From Neoechinorhynchus agilis (taxonomy: Eukaryota > Acanthocephala), in contig CM121342.1 in assembly GCA_051530055.1 (NCBI GenBank), forward strand, positions 6,138,001-6,202,000: a stretch of 64,000 bases of DNA. The letters are read 5' to 3'. Positions 12,011-24,405 of this stretch are shown here, one piece after another. Both the position numbers and the translations under genes were made by a program. Below the pieces are notes generated by a model. That model was not told where the DNA came from. It ran no database searches and worked only from the letters and a program-made list of their open reading frames with translations. The stretch's first letter is position 1, and every line of letters starts with the position of its first letter.

Positions 12011-15000
12011 ATGCTTACATTCCTCATTTGCTTCTTAGTCGTCCTAGGGTGCCACCACCACTTTCTCGCCGCCGCTGATGCTCAACAAATCAACCATGAA
12101 CAACGGCTTATTAAAAATCTATTGGCTGCATATATGACCAATTATAGTAGACCACTTAAAAATCCAAACAAACGAGTACATGTACTCATCGGTCTCAGAT
12201 TAAAGCCATGGTTCAAATATGACCAATTTGCTTTGAAGGGTTTTTTGGTCGATTTATTTGTGCCCATCTCAAAGATAATTCATGGAGAGAAAACATGCTA
12301 TTACATCAACCAAAAAATTAACAAAAAATACACCAAGTATTTATCATTTTCCTTAAAGTTTCCTTTTCTACTTCATCTTTTGAGCGATTTGCATCAATTT
12401 CCCGAATTGTTCATCATGAGATACTAAACGATTCGTCTATTAGCCATTAAAAATCGCTGGATGCAAAAATTCACCGCTTTATTTCCTCGATATTTCATGT
12501 CGTCGAATAATTGTCGGAATTATCCAAAGGTTTATCATTATTTAGCAAGCATAAATTTCCCGAATTGTTCATCATTTAATGGTTTTTTTCTTCTTTGAAC
12601 CTCATGAAGATCATGTGGTTCCTGTTTGAAGAAAAAATAATCTAAACCTTTTTTTGTTAAAGGCCATTAAAAATTTACTTTCTTTTTCTTTTATTGCCTC
12701 GATATTTCTCGTCGGAAATAAATTAATCCGAGTTGGCAAAAATAAGAAAAATGAAGTCTCTTTCCCTTAACCTGCCGAAGACAATAATCCAAGACATTAA
12801 AAATTAATTCTAAGATTGAAGTGGATAAAAGTTCTTGTTTTTTCATAAAACAATTTAAAAAAAGAGAGTCTAAACTCGGTCGGTCGTCCTGTTGCGAAAA
12901 ATCTATTTTTTAAAATCACAAATGTTGCATTTTCCTCTCTTTTTTCTTTAAAAGTTTATATTAAAAATAGTAATTAAAGGCATCGGAAAACTCCAAATAT
13001 GAACCACTGCATGACTCAAATTACGGATTTCGACGATCGGCATCAGATTCTGACATCTAACATTTGGCAGACTTATCAATGGACTGACGAATATCTTCGA
13101 TGGAACCCATTAGATTATGGTGGTGTAGAAAGTATCGGAATTCCCAGTGAGCCAATTTGGAAACCGGACATCGTCCTGTTAAACTACGCGGATACTAGAA
13201 TCGAGGACAAACGAAACGTAAAATGTAAGGTTTATAGCAACGGAGTCGTTATTTGGAAACCAATGTCAATGCTCAAGTCAACATGCCGAATGAACACTCG
13301 ATACTTCCCTTACGACCGACAGCAGTGCGAAATGAATTTCGGCAGTAGAACTTACAGTCTAAAACGTCTTGCAATCGATCTACTTCCAAGAGATGCTTTT
13401 ACAGTAGAGCAATATATGCCATCAAGTACTTTCACTTTAAGCGATTGGTCTGCTCAAATCATTGAGAAACTAATCAATGACGATTTTAGTAACGAAGACG
13501 AGGCTTATGGAGTTGCAGTTTTTAGAATTATTATTTTGAGGCAGCATATGCGATATGCTTTTATTCTCGTTTTACCATGCATATGAATCGGAAATGTAGT
13601 CCTTTATCGGAACATTGGAAATTCCTCTTTTCTCTTTTAAGATTTATTACTCTCTCTCTAAACTCGAAGCAAAAACGCTTAGTCCATTTTTTTGTCCTTG
13701 GGTCGCTTATGAACAAACGAAAAGTCGAATGTATTAACGTCAACTATCAATTCTTTTAAAAAAAATTTAGCCTCACGCGAAATGATTGGTTTAGCGCCAC
13801 AATTCTTCAATAAGTCGATGGAATTTTCTTTGTTCGTTAAAGAGAACTTCGGTCTTATCGAACCCAATGGAGTGCCACTGACACGTTTCTTTATCTACTA
13901 AGGCAATTTAGCAATTCGTATTATAAATTCTTTAAATCCTCCCTCAACCTTGGCTCCTTTTTCCATACTGTCCAATCTTCTCCCTCTCTCGGATATCTTA
14001 ACACGAAATGAACCTAAGGAAAGATTCAAACCTCACGAACTCCACCTGAACTTCTCTAAATGCTTCGAAATGATCCCTTCATCTTCCAAATGACATCCAA
14101 TGAGTCAACTCTTTAAGAATTCTACGGCTTCAATTTCAGTAAAATCCTTAATGGGACTTACACATTTCACTCTTGAATGAAATACCTTTAAAATCTACGT
14201 CTTCAAACGCCAAAGCCATTTAAAAATCCCTTCACTCACTACATTTTATTCCTCTTTCACACGAATACAACACTCGCAATCCCGATTCCTTTAAATCCTC
14301 CCTCAACCTTGGCTCCTTTTTTCCATGCTGTCCAATCTTCTCTCTCGGATATCTTAACACGAAATGAACCTAAGGAAAGATTCAAACCTCACGAACTCCA
14401 CCTGAACTTCTCTAAATGCTTCGAAATGATCCCTTTATCTTCCAAATGACATCCAATGAGTCAACTATTTAAGAATTCTACGGCTTCAATTTCAATAAAA
14501 TCCTAAATGGGACTTACACATTTCACTCTTGAATGAAATACCTTTAAAATCTACGTCTTCAAACGCCAAAGCCATTTAAAAATCCCTTCACTCACTACAT
14601 TTTATTCCTCTTTTCACACGAATACAACACTCGCAATCCCGATTCCTTTAAATCCTCCCTCAACCTTGGCTCCTTTTTTCCATGCTGTCCAATCTTCTCC
14701 CTCTCTCGGATATCTTAACACGAAATGAACCTAAGGAAAGATTCAAACCTCACGAACTCCACCTGAACTTCTCTAAATGCTTCGAAATGATCCCTTTATC
14801 TTCCAAATGACATCCAATGAGTCAACTATTTAAGAATTCTACGGCTTCAATTTCAATAAAATCCTAAATGGGACTTACACATTTCACTCTTGAATGAAAT
14901 ACCTTTAAAATCTACGTCTTCAAACGCCAAAGCCATTTAAAAATCCCTTCACTCACTACATTTTATTCCTCTTTTCACACGAATACAACACTCGCAATCC

Positions 15001-18000
15001 CGATTCCTTTAAATCCTCCCTCAACCTTGGCTCCTTTTTTCCATGCTGTCCAATCTTCTCTCTCGGATATCAAAACACGAAATGAACCTAAGGAAAGATT
15101 CAAACCTCACGAACTCCACCTGAACTTCTCTAAATGCTTCGAAATGATCCCTTTATCTTCCAAATGACATCCAATGAGTCAACTATTTAAGAATTCTACG
15201 GCTTCAATTTCAATAAAATCCTAAATGGGACTTACACATTTCACTCTTGAATGAAATACCTTTAAAATCTACGTCTTCAAACGCCAAAGCCATTTAAAAA
15301 TCCCTTCACTCACTACATTTTATTCCCATTTTCACACGAATACAACACTCGCAATCCCGATTCCTTTAAATCCTCCCTCAACCTTGGCTCCTTTTTTCCA
15401 TGCTGTCCAATCTTCTCTCTCGGATATCTTAACACGAAATGAACCTAAGGAAAGATTCAAACCTCACGAACTCCACCTGAACTTCTCTAAATGCTTCGAA
15501 ATGATCCCTTTATCTTCCAAATGACATCCAATGAGTCAACTATTTAAGAATTCTACGGCTTCAATTTCAATAAAATCCTAAATGGGACTTACACATTTCA
15601 CTCTTGAATGAAATACCTTTAAAATCTACGTCTTCAAACGCCAAAGCCATTTAAAAATCCCTTCACCCACTACATTTTATTCCCATTTTCACACGAATAC
15701 AACACTCGCAATCCCGATTCCTTTAAATCCTCCCTCAACCTTGGCTCCTTTTTCCATACTGTCCAATCTTCTCTCTCTCGGATATCTTAACACGAAATGA
15801 ACCTAAGGAAAGATTCAAACCTCACGAACTCCACCTGAACTTTCTAAATGCTTCGAAATGATCCCTTTATCTTCCAAATGACATCCAATGAGTCAACTCT
15901 TTAAGAATTCTACGGCTTCAATTTCAATAAAATCCTAAATGGGACTTACACATTTCACTCTTGAATGAAATACCTTTAAAATCTACGTCTTCAAACGCCA
16001 AAGCCATTTAAAAATCCCTTCACCCACTACATTTTATTCCTCTTTTCACACGAATACAACACTCGCAATCCCGATTCCTTTAAATCCTCCCTCAACCTTG
16101 GCTCCTTTTTTCCATGCTGTCCAATCTTCTCTCTCGGATATCTTAACACGAAATGAACCTAAGGAAAGATTCAAACCTCACGAACTCCACCTGAACTTCT
16201 CTAAATGCTTCGAAATGATCCCTTTATCTTCCAAATGACATCCAATGAGTCAACTCTTTAAGAATTCTACGGCTTCAATTTCAATAAAATCCTAAATGGG
16301 ACTTACACATTTCACTCTTGAATGAAATACCTTTAAAATCTACGTCTTCAAACGCCAAAGCCATTTAAAAATCCCTTCACTCACTACATTTTATTCCTCT
16401 TTTCACACGAATACAACACTCGCAATCCCGATTCCTTTAAATCCTCCCTCAACCTTGGCTCCTTTTTCCATGCTGTCCAATCTTCTCTCTCGGATATCTT
16501 AACACGAAATGAACCTAAGGAAAGATTCAAACCTCACGAACTCCACCTGAACTTCTAAATGCTTCGAAATGATCCCTTCATCTTCCAAATGACATCCAAT
16601 GAGTCAACTCTTTAAGAATTCTACGGCTTCAATTTCAATAAAATCCTAAATGGGACTTACACATTTCACTCTTGAATGAAATACCTTTAAAATCTACGTC
16701 TTCAAACGCCAAAGCCATTTAAAAATCCCTTCACCACTACATTTTATTCCTTTTCACAGAATACAACACTCGCAATCCGATTCCTTTAAATCCTCCCTCA
16801 ACCTTGGCTCCTTTTTCCATCTGTCCAATCTTCTTCTCGGATATCAACACGAAATGAACCTAAGAAGATTCAAACCTCACGAACTCCACCTGAACTTCTA
16901 AATGCTTCGAAATGATCCCTTATCTTCCAAATGACATCCAATGATCAACTTTTAAGAATTCTACGGCTTCAATTTCAATAAAATCCTAAATGGGACTTAC
17001 ACATTTCACTCTTGAATGAAATACCTTTAAAATCTACGTCTTCAAACGCCAAAGCCATTTAAAAATCCCTTCACTCACTACATTTTATTCCTCTTTTCAC
17101 ACGAATACAACACTCGCAATCCCGATTCCTTTAAATCCTCCCTCAACCTTGGCTCCTTTTTTCCATGCTGTCCAATCTTCTCTCTCTCGGATATCTTAAC
17201 ACGAAATGAACCTAAGGAAAGATTCAAACCTCACGAACTCCACCTGAACTTCTCTAAATGCTTCGAAATGATCCCTTTATCTTCCAAATGACATCCAATG
17301 AATCAACTCTTTAAGAATTCTACGGCTTCAATTTCAATAAAATCCTAAACGGGACTTACACATTTCATTCTTAAACGAAATACCTCTAAAATCTACGTCT
17401 TCAAACGCCAAAGCCATTTAAAAATCCCTTCACCCACTACATTTTATTCCCATTTTCACACGAATACAACACTCGCAATCCCGATTTCTTTAAATCCTCC
17501 CTCAACCTTGGCTCCTTTTTTCCATACTGTCCAATCTTCTCTCGGATATCAAAACACGAAATGAACCTCAACGGAAACAATAACCACCAACTTTCCCACC
17601 CGAACGGACATCCCCCGAGCCGCATTTGTCCACTCGACCGAACCCGTTTAAAAAATCAACAACCGCGTGTTTAAGCCTCTCACAAGCGGCCCAAATAACA
17701 ACAAACCTAACGACTTGAACGTCAATGAAAAAAACAGGATCTAGATATTGTTTCGAATTCCCCCTACTCGAAAAATTCCGATTTTTTCCGTTCAAGTTAC
17801 ATTTCCGATCAATACTTCTATCGATTATGTCATCTTTGATTTATTGGCTTCCTCCGGAGTCTCCATCAAAGCCCAATCTCGGCATGAGTTTGTTCACCTC
17901 GTTTTTCCTCCTTCTCCTTCTCCTCTACGGTATAATGCCGCCTTCTTCGCAAACGTTTCCCCTTATTGGAATCTACTACTGTATAAATATGTGTCTTATA

Positions 18001-18459
18001 GCTGCCTCGACAATTATGTGTGCCATTGTGGTTCATATTTATCAGCGAGGAACAGGAGAGCTTCCTGGCTGGTTAAAATATAACTTTCTCGATTATATGG
18101 TTCAAGTGTTAATGGTAGGGCGAGTACAAACAAGCTTACCAATCGAACGACTAATTGCTTCTCGTGAACATGTCCTTTCACCGATCGATTCAAGTCCTGT
18201 TTGGAATAAATCTTATCGACCTCAAATGAACGCTCCAGCAGATCAATATGAAGATAATGGTTCACTTGTGTTTCTTAAACTCTCACTGAAGGATGTGATT
18301 GCTTATGTTCGAAAGGCCCGAGCTCGAGACGCTGAGATCGAAATCAAAGCTAATCGAACCGAAGATTGGAGACGTCTTGCACTCGTAGCTGATAGAGTGT
18401 TTTTTATTATTTATGTCCTAGTCACTTGTTTAATCACTACTGGTCTTTTCTTTCAATAA
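12011..18459 (+). CDS. Nicotinic acetylcholine receptor-like Cys-loop subunit, divergent
   Basis: A pentameric ligand-gated channel subunit of the plasma membrane. The start at 12011 gives a signal peptide (MLTFLICFLVVLGCHHHFLA), then NHEQRLIKNLLAAYMTNYSR of the first helix. The ligand-binding domain exon (about 12980-13580) has WNPLDYGGVESIGIPSEPIW and the Cys-loop C-x13-C (CRMNTRYFPYDRQQC). The last exon (about 17800-18459) carries the end of TM1, TM2, TM3, the cytoplasmic loop and TM4 (RLALVADRVFFIIYVLVTCL). There is no vicinal Cys pair in loop C, so it is a non-alpha type. Oddities: FGSR stands where FGSW is usual, and TM2 begins SPSKPNLGMSLFTS, so the -1' glutamate and 9' leucine are replaced. 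A 3.6-kb satellite fills the intron within TM1. The joints at about 12190/12980 and at the Pro-Cys of TM1 are unresolved. Confidence 0.87.
13925..17560. repeat. 357-bp satellite array in the receptor intron
   Basis: About ten head-to-tail copies of a ~357-bp unit, each containing TTTAAATCCTCCCTCAACCT and GGATATCTTAACACGAAATG. Neighbouring copies differ by a few per cent, with small deletions concentrated in the copy at about 16720-17080. The array lies inside the coding span of the Cys-loop subunit, between the ligand-binding and channel exons. Confidence 0.95.
17565..17720. repeat. Stretch resembling the fossil's 3' repeat
   Basis: CAATAACCACCAACTTTCCC and CCACTCGACCGAACCCGT resemble 8860-8895 inside the right-hand repeat of the Ty3/gypsy fossil. 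It may be a solo remnant. The match is short. Confidence 0.35.
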
Positions 18460-19350
18460 ATTCGCGTCCAATTTCTCAATCGGAGATTCTATACGTGGAA
18501 ATGAGAGTCCAAATGATATTCCATTTACTTTTGAGCATACTCAATTGATTCTTAGCTTGATTTTAACGTTTTCGAAAGGTTTAAACAATAGCGAGTGTTT
18601 CCTCGGCAATTCCAACGAAAATAATTATTATTTATGGTTACCGAAATTATTGTGTTTCACCGACTTATTATTGGGACCATTGAATTCACACATTAAAACT
18701 ATTTTTTATACTATTACCAAAACTGTACGCTCGTAGTTTTACGATTTCTATTTGATTCAATAAACTCTTTTACTATTTGCGTATTCTCTTCAGGATTTAA
18801 AAAATATGGAAGCCTTTAGTTAAAAAAAGGAGACTCAAATACAGTTAAAAAGCTGAGAAAAACTTAACGGAATCGAAATGAAGAAGATGAAATGCAAATT
18901 AATCGCCCAAACGATCTTACAAGTTCTTCGGATTGAAGATGTTCGTCGTTAAACATCAATTAGGATACGATTTTCACATTGGGCTTCTTAACGAATGTTC
19001 TAATTACTCAGAAGCATTATGAATGGAATATAAAGGCATCTAATTTCTTTTAAATGTTTAACTCATTGAGCTTTAAACTGTTCTTTGATGTATCCATTTA
19101 TAGAAACACTGCGATGAAATTAGTCTGTAGAAATCTTCAATGAATCGTAATTTTTAGTTTGATATTAAAAAAGACGATTAAAAGAAGAAATAGTCATTAA
19201 GAGGATTTCGGACTCTCAAATGGCCGAATGCAAAACTATTTGATTTCGTTCAAGCAAAGATAAAAGTGGATATTTAATCGAGAAATATTATTTTATGATA
19301 AACGAGGTTTCACGGATTGCTCATCTCACTGTTTGATTGGTTTAAATGCA
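18460..19350. other. Intergenic region between two convergent genes
   Basis: AT-rich, with several AATAAA-like motifs that could serve the receptor gene (for example near 18760). No exon or repeat is recognised. Confidence 0.5.
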
Positions 19351-22300
19351 TTAATTTTTAAATATTGGTTCGTCCATTGGATCCCAATCAGTGATATCAG
19401 TTGTAGATGAATTCTCGATCAAATGCTTTGTAGGAATTTTTATCTTTTCTATAATAAAAATAGTCACTTCAAAAAAAACCTCGGGTATCGATCTTACCTT
19501 GCTTGGGCAATACAATCAATGACGCCGATAAAGCCATGAGAATATGCCAGAAGCTATGAGCGATCCAATAGTCTTCTTTGGATTTCCATACAACGAAGGT
19601 AATAATTCCAAGTATGGCGAATATTGTAGCAGTGAGATAAAACATCAGAATATTTTTTAGAGGCGGGTACATCTTTCCTTCAGTGCGGCTCTTGTAAACC
19701 TTTTAAAACGTTTTTTATGAGTGTTAATTGGCATAAGAATACCCAACTGGAGATCATTATAATAACCGCGACACTTGCAATAATGGATAATCCGATCATA
19801 TTGAATCGATCAACCAAAACACTTATCGCTGATGCGAATATGCAGGCAACGTAGAGGAAGCTCGATACTTTAGGGCTCACTACCGTCAATGATATGGCGA
19901 TTATTGGGAATAGGACGTAGGCGAAGACGAAGTCACCGAGCTGCAAATTCGAATATTCGAGCAAACAATAATATCGTTGGTCGTTGTCGCAAATGTGGTA
20001 AAACTGTGAACGGATTCGGTTAATTGTCGACTTTCACTTATTAATCACTTATTTTTAAGTGCAAACGCTTACTAGAAATCCTAAGCATTTTAATAGTTTT
20101 TAAAAATCGGATTCAAAAATTCCTCGATATTTTTCCCCAATATTTGTCCTCGAATAATCTCGATCCAAAGAATTGTCATTTAATCGACGAGAAATATCTG
20201 GGTAATAAATCAGTGAATTTTTGAATCCGGCGGGGAGGCAAAAATAAAAAAATACTCATTTTTATGTCTCGGATTATTGACTTGGGCAGGGGAGAAGGAT
20301 ACATGGATTCAAAAGTTCCTCGATATTAATTCCCCAATATTTCTCGTCGAATAATTCCGACATTTTTTAGTAAGAATTGTCATTTAATCGACGAGAAATA
20401 TCGGAGAAATAAATAAGTGAATTTTTGAATCCGGCGGGGAGGCAAAAATAAAAGAAAGATACTCATTTTTATTTCTCGGATTATTGTCTTGGGCGGGGGA
20501 AACGATACTCGGATTCAAAAATTCCTCGATATTTTTCCCCAATATTTCTCCTCGAATAATCTCGATATTTTCCCAAAAAAATTGTCATTTAATCGATGAG
20601 AAATATCGGGGTAATAAATCAGTGGATTTTTGAATCCGGTGGGGAGGCAACAATAAAAAAAATACTCATTTTTATGTCTCGGATTATTGTCTTGGGCGGG
20701 TGAAAAGAGACTTTCTTTTCCTTATTTTTGAAACTTTTAAAATGAATATTAGAAATTTGGAAATCGCAAGTATTTCACAATTTCAGGACGTTTATAAAAA
20801 CTGTAAGCGAGAGCAGTTAAAGAAAAGAGATGACAATTTGAGAACGTTTTTCCTGTTTTCTTTAATTCTAAAAAGACTTACGGTCGAAAAGAAGAATACA
20901 CAAAGTGCAGAAAGCGCCACAATATAGTTTTTTCTATAAATAGAGATTCCGACAACGAATAGGAACAATAAGTTACTAAGTGCAAGGAAAAGTATTTGAC
21001 CCCATCTTATTGCATTTTCACTTAGCTGCGAGCAATCATTACCAGAGTAGCCTAAATCGCCGTAAGTTTTAGTAATTTTAACGCTAAAAGCTAACCGAAA
21101 TTGCATTTGCAACTATATAATGGAAGATCATTGTTCAATGATGCAACACAAACTCCTCGGTTTGAACAGCTTTCACAAGCCTTCAAAATCGGTTGTGGAG
21201 CACTTGAATTGTCGTTTTTTGTTCTGTTGTACACCAAGAACCACCAACCGGATCGTGGATATTTTATAGCGGGTAATGATGTGGAGTTTTCATTTGACCA
21301 TTGCTTTCGTTTAGTCCGTAAGTCGAATTCGTTTAAGAGACATACAGTTTGTAAAGGTTTCTAGAACAAATATTGACTAGGAGTGATGCTCTTTAAAATG
21401 GACAATAATTGATTTTATAGGATCAAAGATCAGGTATCGTGTGTCTTATTAAGTAGAATTCTGGCACATATTTGAATTATTAATTGTTCCGGACTAACCG
21501 TTTCGTATTTAAACAAGTTAAAAACAATTTAAGTTTTTGAATATATATATTTGCCATTGTTAAATTGATATTTGGCGTAATTAAAGAATTATAAATTAAT
21601 TTTAGGCATGAGCGTACTCGAATATTCAGGCCGAAAATTAAATTAATCTATAATTCTTTAATTACGCCAAATATCAATTTAACAATTTAAGTACTTAAAA
21701 CCTTCTTTTCAACGACGAGGTGCCTACAAAAAATGCTTTTCTGTACCTTGCTAACTGTTAGAGTTCGTCCAGTTTGCTCGTCCCGAATATAAAACAAATT
21801 GAAATAAATTCCTGGCATTGTTTCATTATCAAACTGAAAAAGTTTGACGTTATTTTTCACCGAACCCATCAATGATGGAAGCCTAATGGTGTTTTTGAAA
21901 TCTAAACGCTTTTTTAATGGTGAAACGAACTAGAAATTACGAATACCTTCTTCCTTAATAACATATCTGATTGGAATCGGTTTTGTATCGATATTTGCAT
22001 CAATTCGAAGATATATCCGATCGTTTGGATATACCAACGGTAGCTCCATGGGTTTATTGTCTAGTTTGCCTTTAGATTAATCGTAACTGGAGAATCCTTA
22101 AGCTTTTTTCGACTTACTTTTTCTTCGAACACCCACAATTCTATTCCGAAGAAGATGAGCACGAACGGTAACATTTGACGAGTTTGATGATAGAAGGCAT
22201 TTGATTTTTTTAAAGTAACCGTGGTACGGAATGCTATTGAAAGAAAAGATTTGTGAAATTGGGAATTAAATTTTGTTGTTAAGAACTCTACTCAATATTA

Positions 22301-22959
22301 ATCACATCTCTATATTTTAAAGGAACTTTACAACAATGAGCAAATGAAGCTTAGGCGAATTTTTAGGAGTCATCAAAAAGACTTACCGAAATAGATTTAG
22401 TCCATTTTTGATCATCAATAAATCGTTATGTGGTTCGCTTACATTCACAGTATCGAAGCAAACCATCAACCCGGCAACAAATGGAGAATCACTTGACTTC
22501 TATAGAGTTATTTCAGTGGCTGTTTAAATTTAAGAGCGAGAAAAAAGTACGTTATCTTTAAAGAAATAAGTTTGGGCTACAAAAAGGTTTCCAGGCTCAT
22601 ATTGATTTAGCTCGACATCAATTGAAAAGTTATTATATTCGTTAAGTGGAAGTCTTGGTGCACTTTCCTCAGCAATGAGCTTGTTTTTGTCTGGATTGAA
22701 GACTGGGCGAGCCCCTGATCGGATATTTCTGAATTCGACATTATTTCTATAAATTGCGCATTTCTTAGACTTACAGCGCGACCATTTCGATTCCTGAATG
22801 ATTTAGTAACTTGATATTGATTTTTTCGACGTTGTCGGGTATTCGGAACATAATTGCAGGTTCCGGGATATCCGAAGGGACAACATGGGATATTTGGAAT
22901 TGGCACTGATCCCAACAACAAGCAGTGGACGAGATTGTGAGGACAACAAAAAGAAACAT
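19351..22959 (-). CDS. TMEM8/PGAP6-family multi-pass membrane protein
   Basis: The family includes TMEM8A/PGAP6, a GPI-specific phospholipase A2, and relatives within the CREST superfamily. The start at 22959 gives a signal peptide (MFLFVVLTISSTACCWDQC) and an extracellular segment (VPSDIPEPAIMFRIPDNVEK). Later exons (for example around 22600-22770 and 21687-21880) continue the ectodomain. An EGF-like end (GDLGYSGNDCSQ) precedes the first membrane helices (WGQILFLALSNLLFLFVVGI). The last big exons (19680-19964 and 19498-19672) hold more helices and the family motif WIAHSFWHILMALSASLIVL, like human YYTHSIWHVLLAGSAAFLL. A donor at 19497 and an acceptor at 19449 add a 32-residue cytoplasmic tail ending DEPIFKN (19351-19448). 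Middle exon limits are approximate. Whether the enzyme residues are intact was not traced. Confidence 0.8.
20105..20700. repeat. Three units of the 203-bp repeat in a TMEM8 intron
   Basis: Units with ATTCCTCGATATTTTTCCCC and ATTTTTGAATCCGGCGGGGA, the same family as the array at 54165-56190. Each unit has inverted ends around TCATTTAATCGACGAGAAAT. Confidence 0.9.
21556..21687. repeat. Foldback in a TMEM8 intron, about 50-bp arms
   Basis: ATTGTTAAATTGATATTTGG at 21556 is mirrored to 21687, around a core containing GGCATGAGCGTACTCG. There are a few mismatches near the loop. Confidence 0.8.
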
Positions 22960-23224
22960 TTAGTACACTTTTTAGACTCGGCGGTCACACATTTTTAAAG
23001 TGAGACATTAGAGAGACGGTGATTCAACGAAAAGGGCTTGTAAACACACTTGGAGCGTAGGATTCACCTTTTTAAAAACCGTGAAAATGAGCGACGGGAC
23101 CATTTGAAAGCTCCAATCTTAATCCAGTTACCAATGGCGACTACATTGAACCATATATTTTGTTACTATAGAAACAAAAGTCGTGTTTATGAGACGAACA
23201 GATTGATAATTATAGTAGAGACAA
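22960..23224. other. Divergent intergenic region
   Basis: A 265-bp gap between the divergently oriented TMEM8-family and SGNH-like genes, and so a likely shared promoter region. No specific site is recognised. Confidence 0.4.
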
Positions 23225-23833
23225 ATGAGTATGTCAAGTCACTCTGAAGAGCTCAAAGAATTGGTTCGGTTTTTGGGAGAAGAGAATATTGAGGAAGTTT
23301 CAAAACCAAGTCGTTATTTGGACTTTAGAGTTATATTATTAGGAGATCAGAATCTAAAGTATGTGAAGCCGGGTATTTTTGATTATAGGAGAGAAACATA
23401 TATTCGTACTTTCACTGAAGGTCGTCTGGAAGGAATTAAAAATTTCATTTTAACGACAAAGTTCGTCAATCTTCGTAAATTTGTCTTACATGCAGGTGCG
23501 GAGGATTTAAATGAAGATGCTCTATCGCCGGATGAAGTTGCTCTAAGAATTAAAGCTATTATTTTTGCAATAAAGTCATTGGCCCCCGGTTGTGAGGTTT
23601 ATATCTCGCTACAGTTTATGTGGAAGGATGATAGTGAATCTGAACACAAAACAAAACTACTAAATCGATTGATAAAACAAATGGCCTGTAATGATATGAA
23701 GATCTTTGTGATTCCCCAAAGTGATTTGGTCCATTCACCTCCTGGAATGTTTGAGAACTCGAAGTTTGTCAATCAGGATCACGGAACTCCAATGTTTGTT
23801 TCGGAGATCAAGAAAGTTTTAAGACTTCATTAA
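23225..23833 (+). CDS. SGNH-hydrolase-fold protein, probable pseudoenzyme
   Basis: An intronless 202-residue protein. Residues about 34-46 (FRVILLGDQNLKYV) and 89-115 (HAGAEDLNEDALSPDEVALR) align by eye with block I (GDSxxK) and block III (HxGTNDL, then SPEE) of SGNH/GDSL-like domains. A later strand (CEVYISLQFMW) and a closing helix (PMFVSEIKKVLRLH) fit the fold. The nucleophile Ser of GDS is Gln here, and the block III Asn of GTND is Glu. If the alignment is right, the protein should lack esterase activity. It has no signal peptide. The open frame is clean, which suggests selection, but no specific function can be named. The resemblance is to a fold, not to a named orthologue. Confidence 0.6.
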   Translation: MSMSSHSEELKELVRFLGEENIEEVSKPSRYLDFRVILLGDQNLKYVKPGIFDYRRETYIRTFTEGRLEGIKNFILTTKFVNLRKFVLHAGAEDLNEDALSPDEVALRIKAIIFAIKSLAPGCEVYISLQFMWKDDSESEHKTKLLNRLIKQMACNDMKIFVIPQSDLVHSPPGMFENSKFVNQDHGTPMFVSEIKKVLRLH

Positions 23834-24405
23834 ATATTTTTTCAGTTAAAACCACTAAGATTTATACGGTTTAACAAAAAAATTAAATCCGATTGTTTTC
23901 GGCGCAATATCGTGTCTTTATCAAGGTTGTTGGAAAAGTGTTTAAAACGCACAAACACTACTAAAAAAAATAAGTTCAAGTGCGGATTAAGCTCGAATTT
24001 TCCGTCAACCATTTGTTTGGATAATTGTCATTTCAGTTGTATATATTCCATGAGTGCTTTTGAACGTCTCTTGCCGTCCAAAAAAAAAGATCATTTTAAA
24101 CCCTTTTATTTCTATTCCAAAATAATTCTCATTTCAAAAGCTACTATTATTCTTTACAATCTCTATGACAATCAAGAGCTTCAACTCCGTCTTATTTTCG
24201 TAAGACTTTGTTCAAAAGATTTTGAGTTCTCTAAAAAAAGTTGCTATTCGAACGAAAACTTATTGATGCAGAACGTCTCTTTGTAGAGCTTTATGGCTAG
24301 AATAGATTTTTACAATGTTGAAATGGATATTTTAACGTCGTTGTGTGTTTTCTTCGTCACATTAAAACTTTCGGTGGTTAAGTTAGCTCGTTGTTATTTA
24401 ATCGA
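23834..24405. other. Intergenic; one weak open frame
   Basis: A 124-codon open frame (23912-24286, plus) has many Lys/Ser/Phe residues and no recognisable domain. I do not call it a gene. Confidence 0.4.

Noticed and set aside
14021-17230. tRNA-like B box (inverse of GATTCAAACC) in each satellite unit
   Set aside because: No A box at proper distance and no cloverleaf is visible by eye.
13925-17560. CRISPR-like array
   Set aside because: Units are 357 bp and repeat in full with no short repeat/unique spacer alternation, and the window is eukaryotic.
23912-24286. 124-codon plus-strand frame
   Set aside because: No family similarity and low-complexity Lys/Ser content. It could be real, but nothing supports it.
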